64,000 bases of DNA, from the NCBI GenBank assembly GCA_028274465.1, contig CM051457.1, positions 107,259,982-107,323,981 on the forward strand, in the 5' to 3' direction. Both the position numbers and the translations under genes were made by a program. The notes under the pieces were generated by a model. It was not told the DNA's origin and searched no databases. It was given only the letters and a program-made list of their open reading frames with translations. The number at the start of each line of letters is the position of its first letter. The first letter of the stretch is position 1. Shown one piece after another: positions 48,893 to 59,558 of this stretch. Source of the DNA: Plantago ovata (Eukaryota > Streptophyta > Magnoliopsida > Lamiales > Plantaginaceae).

Positions 48893-49767
48893 TCATGCTT
48901 TAACAGGAGTCATATGAAACGAGCAACCAGAATCTAGTACCCAAGAGTTATCACTATTAAATGTACTGATATTTAAAGCTTCACAGGTAGTGAAATTACC
49001 GCTTCCTTCTGCAATATCAGCATTCCCAATCTCCTTGTTTCTCAACTGCGGACAGTCTTTCTTCAAGTGACCCACCATCTTGCAGTGATAGCATCTCCTC
49101 TTCTCTGTACCATCTTTCTGATATGCTTCTCCCTTGGTTTGATATCTCCTTTTATGTTTCACCATTAGGCTCTCAGCATCTCCGTCCTGCGATGTTGCAA
49201 CTCCCCTCTTGAGTTCCTTACCTCCAATGTTTTCTCAACATCAACCACTGTGAGCTCGTCGCCTTTGGTAATCACGAGTGCATCTACGACATTCTCATAG
49301 GACTTCGGGAGAGCATTCAATAACATCAAAGCCTTATCATCCTCAGTAAGTTTTATACCTGCATCCACCATGTCTTTGCATAGTTTCTTGAAAGCATTAA
49401 CTTGATCCATGATTGGCTTTTCGGCTACAACCTTGAAATTGAACATCTTCTGTTTCAAATACAGCTTGCTCTCTGTTATTTTAACATTGAACATCTCCTC
49501 GAGCTTGTCCCAAAGCGCCTTCGCCGTAGTTTGATCAGAAATTTCATGTAGCGTCTCATCAGAAATCGACAGTATCAGTGTACTATGTGATTTCTTGATA
49601 GTCGATGCCTTGTCAGCGGCTGAAACCGTCGCTGCAAATCCTGCATCTCCATCCAAGGCCTCTACCGTGCCTTCCTTCGTGAGCAAAGCCTTCATCTTCA
49701 GCTTCCATAAACCAAAATCGGTTTTCGCTGACAGCTTCTCTACCTCAAACTTTATTGTTGATGTCAT
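48893..49767 (-). pseudogene. Copia gag with zinc knuckle and protease start, frameshifted and truncated
   Basis: Gag runs from 49767 to about 49170 (UBN2/gag-polypeptide type: TDFGLWKLKMKALL, ALWDKLEEMFN). A frameshift near 49165-49170 moves into a second frame carrying a CCHC knuckle (CYHCKMVGHLKKDC) and the protease motif WVLDSGCSFHMT. A stop at 48893-48895 and the truncation at 48788 end it. The gag is close in kind to that of the old copia at 44969. Confidence 0.85.
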
Positions 49768-49839
49768 ATCTCCGCTTCACATATCAATAGGGTTTGGACT
49801 CCTGTTGATTTCCAGGGATGTCCCACAGACGGCGCCAAT

Positions 49840-50353
49840 TGTTGTGCAAAAACAATAATAATAATCCCAAATCGAACAATCACACAACCCTAATTCAGAT
49901 CTAGCAATAACAATCAAAACAGTAAAAGAAAACAAGCAATTTACGTGGTTCGGATTTGAATATCCTACATCCACGAAGGTCAGAGATCTTTCCACTATAT
50001 CAAGAAGAATACAAGAACTTACAAGTAATCCTCAACCGTGTATGGCGAACAGAGCCTCGTTCTCTCCCTCTCTAGCTGATCTCGCCGGTTGCCTCCTTCT
50101 CTTGGAATTCGGCCGCCCCCCTCTCTCTCTAGCTCTCTATGATTTTTTTGTCTAGCTAAATTGTGAATGAATGAATTAAATAAAGCTCTAGAGAACCCCT
50201 CTATATATAGTGGGAAATTCCTAAAAATTCTACTAATAATTCTCTAACCTAACTTAGGCCCCAAGACAAAAACCCTAAGCCCATAAGAATAAAGTAGGCT
50301 AGCCCGATTCTAGAATCTTCCTAAACCCTAGAATTCATACTACACGGCCCACA
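49840..50353 (-). repeat. 5' LTR of the truncated copia
   Basis: 514 bp. On the minus strand it starts TGTGGGCCGTG and ends GCACAACA, followed by the primer/leader sequence. No second copy lies in the window. Confidence 0.8.
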
Positions 50354-50420
50354 TTAACCGGCCCCAAATTTGCAAGAGAGCTCAGCTGCAAGCTAGATAA
50401 TGAGGATAGATTGGCCAAGG
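50354..50420 (+). other. Right copy of the 40-bp duplication plus possible exon end
   Basis: 50354-50393 repeats 48748-48787 exactly. It continues 'tagataatgaggatagattg' to AAG followed by GTACGTG, a strong donor consensus. This fits an interrupted host exon, but the gene is unknown. Confidence 0.4.
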
Positions 50421-51087
50421 TACGTGGGCTTTTTTTCATGTTTATGCTTCTAATTCATTCTTATTGTCGAAGAAAGGATTTAGTATCTCCCTTCTTATAA
50501 CGCTTAGTCATGTGCAATCGGTCCACATTTCGGATTTGCATTCACTTTTTGTGCTTGTTAACCCTGTTCCATAAATAAGGTACTAAGGATTCGATTTTGC
50601 TATGGAGATGTCTAGGTTATTCATTGTCTGAAAAATAAGATGTCCAGCAAGCGCAAACTGCTACTTTTGAAGCTTTCCTATGCCAAACTAGCTTTTGCTC
50701 GCAGATGTGGCTTTATTTTTGTGTTGCTTCGGATTAAAGTAATACCTATTTCAGTCAAAAGTGCTCATAAGTTTTTAGCTGCTGTTAGATGAAAGTATGC
50801 AACCAATATTGGACTCATTTGCTAAAGTTGATAAGGTTTTGCTTAGTTGAGATCAGATACCAATACCATGATGTGATATACTAATAATAATCTCCAATGA
50901 ACGCAAACTGATCATTACTTTTTCTTTTAGAAAAAGACCCATCGTGCATGCAACAAGAATCTTTGAATTTCAAGTCAAGTTTTTCCTGCTGTTTTGGTTT
51001 TCTATAGATTTGGACATGTGTTGAATTGGTTGAGTTTCTTAATAACATTTGTTAACCGATAGAAATCATGATTGTTTTTCTCCATGT
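50421..51087. other. Intron-like or intergenic DNA
   Basis: Nothing coding was recognised. If the donor at about 50420 is real, this is the start of an intron into which the next copia element inserted. Confidence 0.4.
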
Positions 51088-51634
51088 TGTTGAAAATTAT
51101 TAAGCTCAATTTGAAATATATTAATCTAGAAGGACATAGTTGAAAGAACAAGAATTTTGAAGGGCTGATGTGCAAAAAGAATTGAATAGAAAGATGTAGG
51201 AGCAACAAGAGAATTCCAGATTGTCGGCAAAGGAGAAGAAATTAAATAAATCATGAAGTTTCTAGTATGAAGCAGCAAATACTAAATGAAACAGAGAAGG
51301 ACCTGGAGAGATCAAGAATGGCGGCAAGATTGAAGTTAATTAATTAAGCTAATCATCAAGAATCTTCTAGCTAGCTCTAACCGACCTGGTAGTAGTAGTA
51401 TAAATATGTGTGTTGTATGTATGGAATGAGAGAGTTTAAAAAAGAGAGAAAGAGTGAAAGAATAAAAAAAAGCAGCAGCTTGTAAGAGTGATCGAGAGAA
51501 AAGAGCCGAAGCTCTCGTGAGTGAGTTTTGTAACAAAATTGTTATAATTTCTTGTGTAAATAAAAGTTGAGATTTTTTCCGTTGCGCCGGAATTAATCGA
51601 TCCTGGTACATGTAAGACGTTGAAACGTCCAACA
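51088..51634 (+). repeat. 5' LTR of the recent copia
   Basis: Begins TGTTGAAAA and probably ends GTCCAACA just before the primer-site-like stretch. It contains a TATA-like 'tataaatatg' at about 51400 and an (A)8 tract at about 51466. Confidence 0.8.
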
Positions 51635-51699
51635 AATTTGGCATCGGAACTGAGTTATTCAGAGTTTAAGGAGTGCAAGGAGGTACGTTATTCTCATCT

Positions 51700-54600
51700 A
51701 TGGCGTCCCTATCGAATATGTTGCAGCCGCAAGTGCCGAAATTGGAGAAGCATAATTATGGAAATTGGAGCATTCAAATGAGAGTCTTGTTGCAATCACA
51801 AGACTTGTGGGATATTGTTGAAGCGGGATATGATGAACCTGCGTCACCGGAGGCCGAAGCCGCATTGACGAATAATCAGAAGAATGCTTTAAAGGAGGCG
51901 CGGAAGCGTGACAAAAGAGCGTTGTACATTATCTATCAAGGAGTAAATGAAACGATGTTTGAAAGGATCAGCGCAGCGGCCACGTCAAAGGAAGCATGGG
52001 AGATTTTGAAGAATTCCCACACAGGTGTAGATAAAGCGGTGCGTGTTCGTCTACAAATTTTACGTGCTGAATTTGAAGCATTGAATATGAGCGAATCAGA
52101 ATCTGTTGGTGATTATTGTACGAGAACTTTGGTGCTCGTAAACCAAATGAAAAGGCTCGGAGAAGAAATTGAAGATGTCCGAGTCATGGAGAAGATCTTG
52201 AGGTCGCTAACTGGAAAGTTCGAACACGTTGTCGCAGCGATTGAGGAATCGAAGGACCTCAATACGATGACGGTGGACCAATTGCAAAGCAGTTTGGAGG
52301 TGCACGAGCAAAGGATGAAGAAGAAGAGTTCTACATCATTGGAGAAAGATCTAGAAGCAAAGATGAATATTGGAGAAGAGAACAAGTTGGAGTTTGCAGC
52401 AACTCGAGGAAGAGGTAGTCGTGGACGCGGTTATTATCGTGGTCGAGGAGGCCGTGGAGATTATCAAAGACAGGGAGGAAACATTAATTACAACGCTGGT
52501 CAAGAAGTTTTTGCACCACGAGGCCGTGGTCAAGGACGCGGACGAGGCTACAGAGGAGGCGGACGCAACCAATTTGTAAGTCAGCAGACTTTTGATAAAA
52601 GAACTGTTGAGTGCTATAATTGTCACAAGTTTGGACATTATAGCAATGAGTGTCGACAAGCGAAATTCAACGGAGGTCGGCAACAAGTAAATTATGTAGA
52701 TGCCAGTGTCGAAAACGATGATGGAGCAACATCATTGTTCATTCATAAAGGTGTTGATGGAGATGAATATTCCACGTGGTATCTCGATAGCGGAGCAAGA
52801 AATCATATGTGCGGAAAGAAGGAGATGTTCACGGAGTTAGAAAAAACTTCACAAGGAGATGTATTGTTCGGAGACTCCTCCAAAGTTCCGGTCCAAGGCA
52901 AAGGTACGATTCTTTACAAATCCAAATCTGGTAATCATGGTGACATATCGAATGTTTATTACGTACCAGCTTTGAAAAGTAATATATTAAGCCTTGGTCT
53001 ATTGGAGAAAGGTTTTAACATCACTATGAAAGATTCGCACTTGACACTTAGAGACTCACGTGGAAATTTAATTGCACATGTTAAGATGGCGAAGAATAGG
53101 TTATTTCCGATAACATTAAGTCATGATACACCGAAGTGTATGAAAAGCGTCATAAAAGATGAGTCGTGGTTGTGGCATCTACGATTTGGACACTTAAATT
53201 TTGGAGGCCTGAAGTTGTTGTCCACAAAGAATATGGTGAAAGGTTTGCCTCATATTGATCACCCAAACGAAGTATGTGAAGGATGTATTCTGGGGAAGCA
53301 TCACAGGCCGAGTTTCTCGAAGGAGAAGAGATTGAGAGCCGCGCGTCCATTGGAGGTCGTGCACATGGATGTTTGTGGTCCACTCACTCCCATATCTCTT
53401 GGAGGTAACCAATACTTTCTTACTTTTATTGATGATTTTTCTAGAAAGACATGGGTTTATTTCTTGAAGAGAAAATCAGAAGTATTCGAAGTCTTTAAGG
53501 AATTTAAGAATTTGGTGGAGAAACAAAGTGGTTACCGCATAAAAGTTTTAAGGTCTGATCAAGGTGGCGAATATACATCGGAGGTGTTCGAAAGATATTG
53601 CAAAAATCATGGGATCATTCACCAACTGACGCCTGCTTACACGCCACAGCTGAATGGAGTGGCAGAAAGGAAGAATCGCACGATATTGGACATGGCAAGG
53701 AGCATGGTGAAAGGGAAGAACTTGCCAAGAGAATTCTGGGCTGAAGCCGTAGCGACGAGCGTGTACCTGCTGAACCGTTGTCCGACAAAAAGTGTACGGT
53801 TCAAAACACCCGAAGAAGCATGGAGTAGATTTAAGCCAGGCGTCTCACACTTGAGAGTATTCGGATGCATTGCATATGTGAAAATCTCGGAGGCCAGAAG
53901 GACCAAGCTTGACGACAAAGGTGAGAAGTGTATTTTTGTTGGATATGGAGATAGGACGATGGGTTATAAGCTATATAACCCACTTACGAAGAAGAATATT
54001 ATAAGTCGGGATGTCGTCTTTGAAGAAGATCAAATGTGGAATTGGAATGATCCACAAGATAAAGGAAAATCTATTGTCGTCGAAGGTGAAGCAGAAGCTC
54101 GCATAGAAGCCGAAGAAACGGAGTCGCCACCCAGAAGAACACGAAGCTTAAGAGATATATATGAAGCAACAGAAGCACAAGAAGAAGATGAGAATACAAA
54201 TCTGATCTGCTTCTACATGGATGCTGATCCTATGAAATATGAAGAAGCCGCGCAAGAGAAGAAATGGAGAATTGTGATGGATGAAGAAATCAACTCCATT
54301 GAGAAGGATGATACTTGGTACTTGACGACGTTGCCAGAAGGCCGCAAAGCAATCGGTGTGAAATGGGTGTACAAGACTAAGAAAAATGCCCAAGGAGAAG
54401 TCCAGAGATACAAAGCGAGATTGGTGGCAAAAGGATATAGTCAAAAAGAAGGAATTGACTACAGTGAAGTATTTGCTCCCGTAGCACGAATGGAAACAAT
54501 CAGGTTGTTTATCTCGCTTGCTGCACAACACAACTGGAAAATTTATCAGCTGGATGTGAAGTCTGCATTCTTGAACGGATTTCTTGAAGAAGAAATATAT

Positions 54601-55719
54601 GTGGAGCAGCCCGAAGGCTATATTAAGGAGGACAGGAGAACAAGGTGTATAGACTGAAGAAAGCACTATATGGGCTCAAGCAAGCACCACACTATATGGA
54701 ATAAAAGAATCGATGAGTATTTTCTGAAGGATGGATTTACGAAGTGTCCGTACGAGCATGCGCTATACATGAAGAAAGACGCAGCAGGTAATATGTTATA
54801 TGTTTGTCTCTGTGTCGATGATTTGATCTTTACAGGAAATAATGAAGCAATGTTCGAGAAGTTTAAGAAGAGCATGATCAAGGAGTTTGAGATGACCGAT
54901 ATCGGTTTGATGGGGCACTTTCTCGAAATCGAAGTGATGCAAAGCAAAGAAGGTATTTTCATCTCGCAAAGTGCCTATGCTAGACAGATATTGGAGAATT
55001 CAATATGGCGTCGTGCAATCCAGTAAACACTCCAGTCGCATGTGAACAAGAATTCAAGAAGTCTTATGAGGAGATTCGTGTGGATCCGACTTACTTCAAA
55101 AGTCTCGTGGGAAGTCTCAGGTACCTTACTTGCACTCGACCTGACATTCTTTATGCAGTTGGATTAATTAGTAGGTATATGGAGACTCCGTATCAATCTC
55201 ATCTAAATGCGGAAAAAAGGATCCTACGCTATATCAAAGGTACGTTAAATGAAGGCATATTTTATTCTTCAAATCAAAAAGGTTAGACTTGTTGGTTATT
55301 CGGATAGCGATTGGGGTAGAGATCTAGATGAAAGAAAGAGCACAACTGGTTATTGTTTTTATACTGGAGATGCCACATTTACATGGTCATCCAAGAAGCA
55401 AGCCATTGTGACATTATCGACATGTGAGGCGGAGTATGTCGCAGCAAGCTCTACCGTGTGTCAAGCAGTCTGGCTAAGAAATTTGCTAAGTTTTCTCGGA
55501 TTCGCACAAGTCGAACCGACGAAGATAAACATTGATAACAAGTCAGCAATCGCATTGGCAAAGAATCCTGTGTTCCATGAAAGGAGTAAGCACATTGACA
55601 CACGCTACCACTTTATTCGGGAGCATGTTGGAAATCAAGAAGTGGAGTTAGTCTATTGCAGATCAGAAGATCAAGTAGCAGATATTTTCACAAAGCCATT
55701 GAAGCAAGATGTGTTTTGA
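51700..55719 (+). pseudogene. Copia gag-pol with at least four frameshifts in reverse transcriptase/RNase H
   Basis: The first frame runs open from ATG 51700 to a stop at 54655-54657. It carries gag, an Arg/Gly-rich (RGRG) segment, a CCHC knuckle ([14 protein letters not shown]), protease ([10 protein letters not shown]), the integrase HHCC finger and D,D-35-E core ([26 protein letters not shown]) and the start of reverse transcriptase (KSAFLNG). The frame then shifts near 54645, near 54690, near 54995 and near 55275. Pieces cover the RT active site at about 54815, which reads CVDD instead of the usual YVDD, and RNase H (SDSDWGRDLDERKSTTGY, STCEAEYVAAS) ending at 55719. As written it cannot make an active polyprotein. 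Confidence 0.9.
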
Positions 55720-55774
55720 AGATTGAAGATAGCGCTCGGGATAAGGACGTTGAAAAATTGAGCTTAAGGGAGGA

Positions 55775-56321
55775 TGTTGAAAATTATTAAGCTCAATTTG
55801 AAATATATTAATCTAGAAGGACATAGTTGAAAGAACAAGAATTTTGAAGGGCTGATGTGCAAAAAGAATTGAAAAGAAAGATGTAGGAGCAACAAGAGAA
55901 TTCCAGATTGTCGGCAAAGGAGAAGAAATTAAATAAATCATGAAGTTTCTAGTATGAAGCAGCAAATACTAAATGAAACAGAGAAGGGCCTGGAGAGATC
56001 AAGAATGGCGGCAAGATTGAAGTTAATTAATTAAGCTAATCATCAAGAATCTTCTAGCTAGCTCTAACCGACCTGGTAGTAGTAGTATAAATATGTGTGT
56101 TGTATGTATGGAATGAGAGAGTTTAAAAAAGAGAGAAAGAGTGAAAGAATAAAAAAAGCAGCAGCTTGTAAGAGTGATCGAGAGAAAAGAGCCGAAGCTC
56201 TCGTGAGTGAGTTTTGTAACAAAATTGTTATAATTTCTTGTGTAAATAAAAGTTGAGATTTTTTCCGTTGCGCCGGAATTAATCGATCCTGGTACCTGTA
56301 AGAATGTTAGTGTGGCTAACA
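55775..56321 (+). repeat. 3' LTR of the recent copia
   Basis: Nearly identical to the 5' LTR up to 'gtaaga' (56303). It then diverges into a stretch containing the small palindrome ATGTTAG..CTAACAT. The sequence CATGT follows at 56330. Confidence 0.75.
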
Positions 56322-56334
56322 TCGACCTTCATGT

Positions 56335-58171
56335 TTGTTACGTAGCCATTGGACAGAATGTACTGGGAAATGGTTGTAGTGGTGGTAAATCAGTCTTTAT
56401 GGTATAATGAGAAGCAGGTCAAGTTTTCAGCAATAAAAAGATAATGAGATTGAATACATTTGGTAGATGTACTCATTGGAAGATAAACTAAATCTTTGTA
56501 AACAAATGTAAATCATGGTGAAACGGCATCAAGCATGTTTTTCATTGTTACCTACTACTACTACTATCACTTCCCTCTTTTCCTTGTTCTGGTTCAGGTA
56601 TTAATACAGCATGAAAAACACCACTGTTGGTAAATTCAAACTATGAATCAATAACTCTAGGGATTGTGTATGTAACACGTGCCACTGTTTGCAAACATGA
56701 CGACGTACTTATTTTGTCTCATTTAAGAATCGATTAAGTCATGAAAGCCATACAATTTTAGACATGCATGTAAGATATTTTTTAAATCTATTTTAGAATA
56801 ATACTCTATAAACATTTGTGTATGTATAACAGTATAAGCACTTCCAGGTTTCATCTTGTGTAATGCATGTGCTCTATATGTTGAAATGTTCATACTCTTG
56901 CAATCTTTGTTTGCTGTTGTTTTCACCGCAGGAAATTCACTTGGGCGGGGTGGGAATACTTTATGCCATTTGAAACAATGTGCTAGGCGGAGAGTACAAT
57001 AGAGTGCTTTACCTTTTCTACAAGTCTTTTTCACATAATATAGGTAATTCTGTAGATTAAGTTTTCAAGCATTGTAGAATTATGTCTGCAACTCTTACTA
57101 GAAAAGTTAGGAATTTAGACTTGAGACACGATTTGAGTATGATTCTGTTTTGTTTTCGTGTTCTTTTTGCAGCTTGTGAGTTTGGTTCTGATGACATATT
57201 GTTTGTGATTTGCACTAACCATTTAAACCGAAACCTTAACATTATCCAAAACTACTTTCGTCTAACTGTGTTTGCATTCTCAGTCTCTTACAAGTTACAA
57301 GTATGAGTTGCAAAATGAGGCTACGGTGATATTTTCAAGTTTCAACTTAGAAGTGATATAGCTTGTATCTTATCTTATACTATTTTATAATTTGTTGTTT
57401 TATTACTATTGACTGAATATAGATCTTAGAACAGAATTCAGGCAAGGACAGGACTAAAGTTTACACTTCTGTCCGGAGTCACATTTTGGGCTGTGAAAAG
57501 AATACGTAATTCTTTTTAATTTTTTTATTTCAGATTTGCTTTTGTAGCATGTTAATGAATTTTCTGGAATAGAAATAATGGTCACATCACAGGTAAGGAT
57601 GTTTTGTACTATGTCTTTGTTTTATCAGTTCTCTCTTTCTGAGCTGAAGGAATGTTGTGTAAATTTAAACATGGAAGATATTACCAACTCCATATGTTAG
57701 CATTTTAAATTTGAATATTTTCAAGCACTACTATACTTGGAACTTTTAATTGTTCCACTAAACTGGAATTGCAAATGGAGTTTATTCATGCTTAATGATT
57801 CATGGTTTGATGACAAGAGTGTTTTCCTTGGATGTATTGGGTTGTTTCTATGGTTCTTAATACTACTATATATGCAGCAGCCAGCAGCTACAGAGGCATG
57901 AATCACTGGAATCAGGCAAGCCTGTTGTAAAGAAGAGTTAGAATTCTTTGTTATTTCTTGCTGGAATATACCGCAATGAAGACTCCGGCCGGTACATGTA
58001 TAACATACTTGGTGAAGACTGATGAAGAGGTAAACTTACTAGCTGTTTTGAAACACATGGAAATTCAGCCGCTAGAATAAGCATCTCTGAAATACCATGT
58101 AAGTTATTTTAAAATACACTATTAATAAATGGAATCTTGTTCACAATATTTCGACCTTGTATTATTTACAG
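56335..58171 (+). other. Intron-like host DNA left of the SLY1-like exon
   Basis: No protein family was recognised. Small segments such as 57990-58031 (open, ending GAAGAG/GTAAAC) could be exons, but no homology supports them. Confidence 0.35.
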
Positions 58172-58318
58172 GCCACGCCTGATAATGTGCATAGAGTGAT
58201 CTCGGGTGCTTCTAGAGCTCTGTATGATTCGTTTCATCTCAATTTCTCGTCTTCTATTCCTAGGACTCTGCTTGGAGACCTTCGCAATCAGATAGATACA
58301 TCTTTTTGTAGAATATAA
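58172..58318 (+). pseudogene. Single exon resembling SLY1 (Sec1/Munc18 family)
   Basis: After a good acceptor (ttatttacag) the frame reads ATPDNVHRVISGASRALYDS then FHLNFSSSIPRTLLGDLRNQ. In plant SLY1, the ER-Golgi SNARE-binding protein, the corresponding segment follows 'YFVQPTESN' and contains ASRSLYDTFHLNFSSSIPR. The match then fails and a stop follows at 58316-58318. No other SLY1 exon was found on either side, though transposons fill the right flank. It is a fragment or a heavily interrupted gene copy. Confidence 0.6.
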
Positions 58319-58512
58319 GATGAGGTGCATTCAGATGTTTTTATGTTTTTTTGTTGATTAGTTGTTTCTCTATCGTTTTTCCGTTCTTCTACTACGATTT
58401 TTTCCCAATTCATCCCCTCCCCTATCCCTACGAATCCCAAATTAACCTAAAAAATAGTCAATCAAGTATTTTCTCTCATGTCTGTTTTGGGTGACCAATT
58501 TTAGTTAGTCAA
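58319..58512. other. Short spacer before the LTR element
   Basis: AT-rich sequence ending in GTCAA, the left target duplication of the next element. Confidence 0.5.
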
Positions 58513-59505
58513 TGTAAGTGTATGTGTTTTTACACTCGAGTTGACCAAGGAGTTATCCTTGGAGTTAACCTGTCTGGTTAACTCCTATATTTGTCAACAA
58601 TACACTTAACGAATTTATACTGTGTTTTACCTTTACTTAACTACTAACTAGTTCCACAGCTATAGATATTTATTGTGGCTATAGATATTTCTTGTGTGCA
58701 GGAAACTAGCTTCTAGAATGTGTCAATAGGAAGAAGTTGTTTCTGACTAGGAAAGGAAGAAGAAAAACAGAGCATGAAAGCGTTTGGATAAAGGAGAAAG
58801 AATCCAAGTAGGAATACAATTTCTATTGGATAAAGGAGGACGAAATCATGTCCAGATTCAGAGTTTGAAGTCATTCAAAGTTGATGTCGTGTTTAGCTAA
58901 ATAGTATGAACGTGTTTCCTGATTGGATTCGCTCAGTACTTTGCTAAATAGTAGGGAAGCGATCCGCTATCCGTTCAAGCACTTCGCTACTATTTATATG
59001 TCAACATCAACGATGAAGAAGACACATCTCGAGAGCAAGAAATTTACAACCAAAGAATTCGTTTAGAGTCTTTCTAGTTTAGTTGTTTGTTTTTGAGTCT
59101 TTATACTAATTTATATTCTAGATCTCTCTAACAACGTATTGAGAATAGAATAGATAGATTGGGTTCTATATCATCGTGAGGTGACTAGTATTGTTTCAGC
59201 TAAGATAGAATAGGGAGTATACAGCGTTGTACAAACATATTCTTCTTAGTGGTTTTTCTGCCTTGACTGGGCATCAAGCAAGCTATCCAAAGCTGCTTGA
59301 AAATTTACAAACACAGGTTCTTATTTACTTTCCGCTGTGCTTAATATTCTGATATATATTACTTGTGTTTGTCTGACTAATCTGCAGGTAGTAGTTGTGG
59401 ATTACTGAGGTGTTATCGTACGAGTTGTTCAACCTCATCGATAACTCCTGCTTACTGGCGAATTGTTCCTATTAACAAGTTATTATCGATCCTTATATTA
59501 TTTCA
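58513..59505 (+). repeat. 5' LTR of the non-autonomous element
   Basis: 993 bp. It differs from the 3' LTR by a 19-bp local duplication around 58676 ('ggctatagatatttcttgt') and single-base changes. It contains the inverted phrase 'ggagttaacctgtctggttaactcc'. Confidence 0.95.
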
Positions 59506-59558
59506 ATTGGCATCTAGAGCTTGTTACTTTTATAAGTAATTGTTTTTAGGTAGATACG

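Larger units (their letters stand above)
48788..50353 (-). mobile_element. Truncated Ty1/copia insertion (5' LTR, gag and start of protease)
   Basis: Reading leftwards, a complete 5' LTR (50353 to 49840, TG..CA ends) is followed by 'attggcgccgtctgtggg', then gag and the first part of pol. The element stops abruptly at 48788, before integrase, reverse transcriptase and a second LTR. The LTR end is exact while the other end is ragged, and the whole is flanked by a 40-bp duplication instead of the 5 bp made by integrase. Confidence 0.85.
51088..56329 (+). mobile_element. Recent full-length Ty1/copia retrotransposon with frameshifts
   Basis: LTRs at 51088-about 51634 and 55775-about 56321 begin TGTTGAAAATTATT. 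Over about 530 bp I count three substitutions and one A-run indel between them, so the insertion is recent. 'aatttggcatcggaac' after the 5' LTR is a diverged primer site, and 'aagggagga' before the 3' LTR is the polypurine tract. The last roughly 20 bp of the two LTRs do not match, so the exact 3' ends are uncertain. CATGT occurs at 51083-51087 and 56330-56334 and may be the 5-bp target duplication. Confidence 0.88.

Noticed and set aside
52113-53918. Antisense frames over the recent copia gag-pol
   Set aside because: They are shadows of a long, well-supported sense frame.
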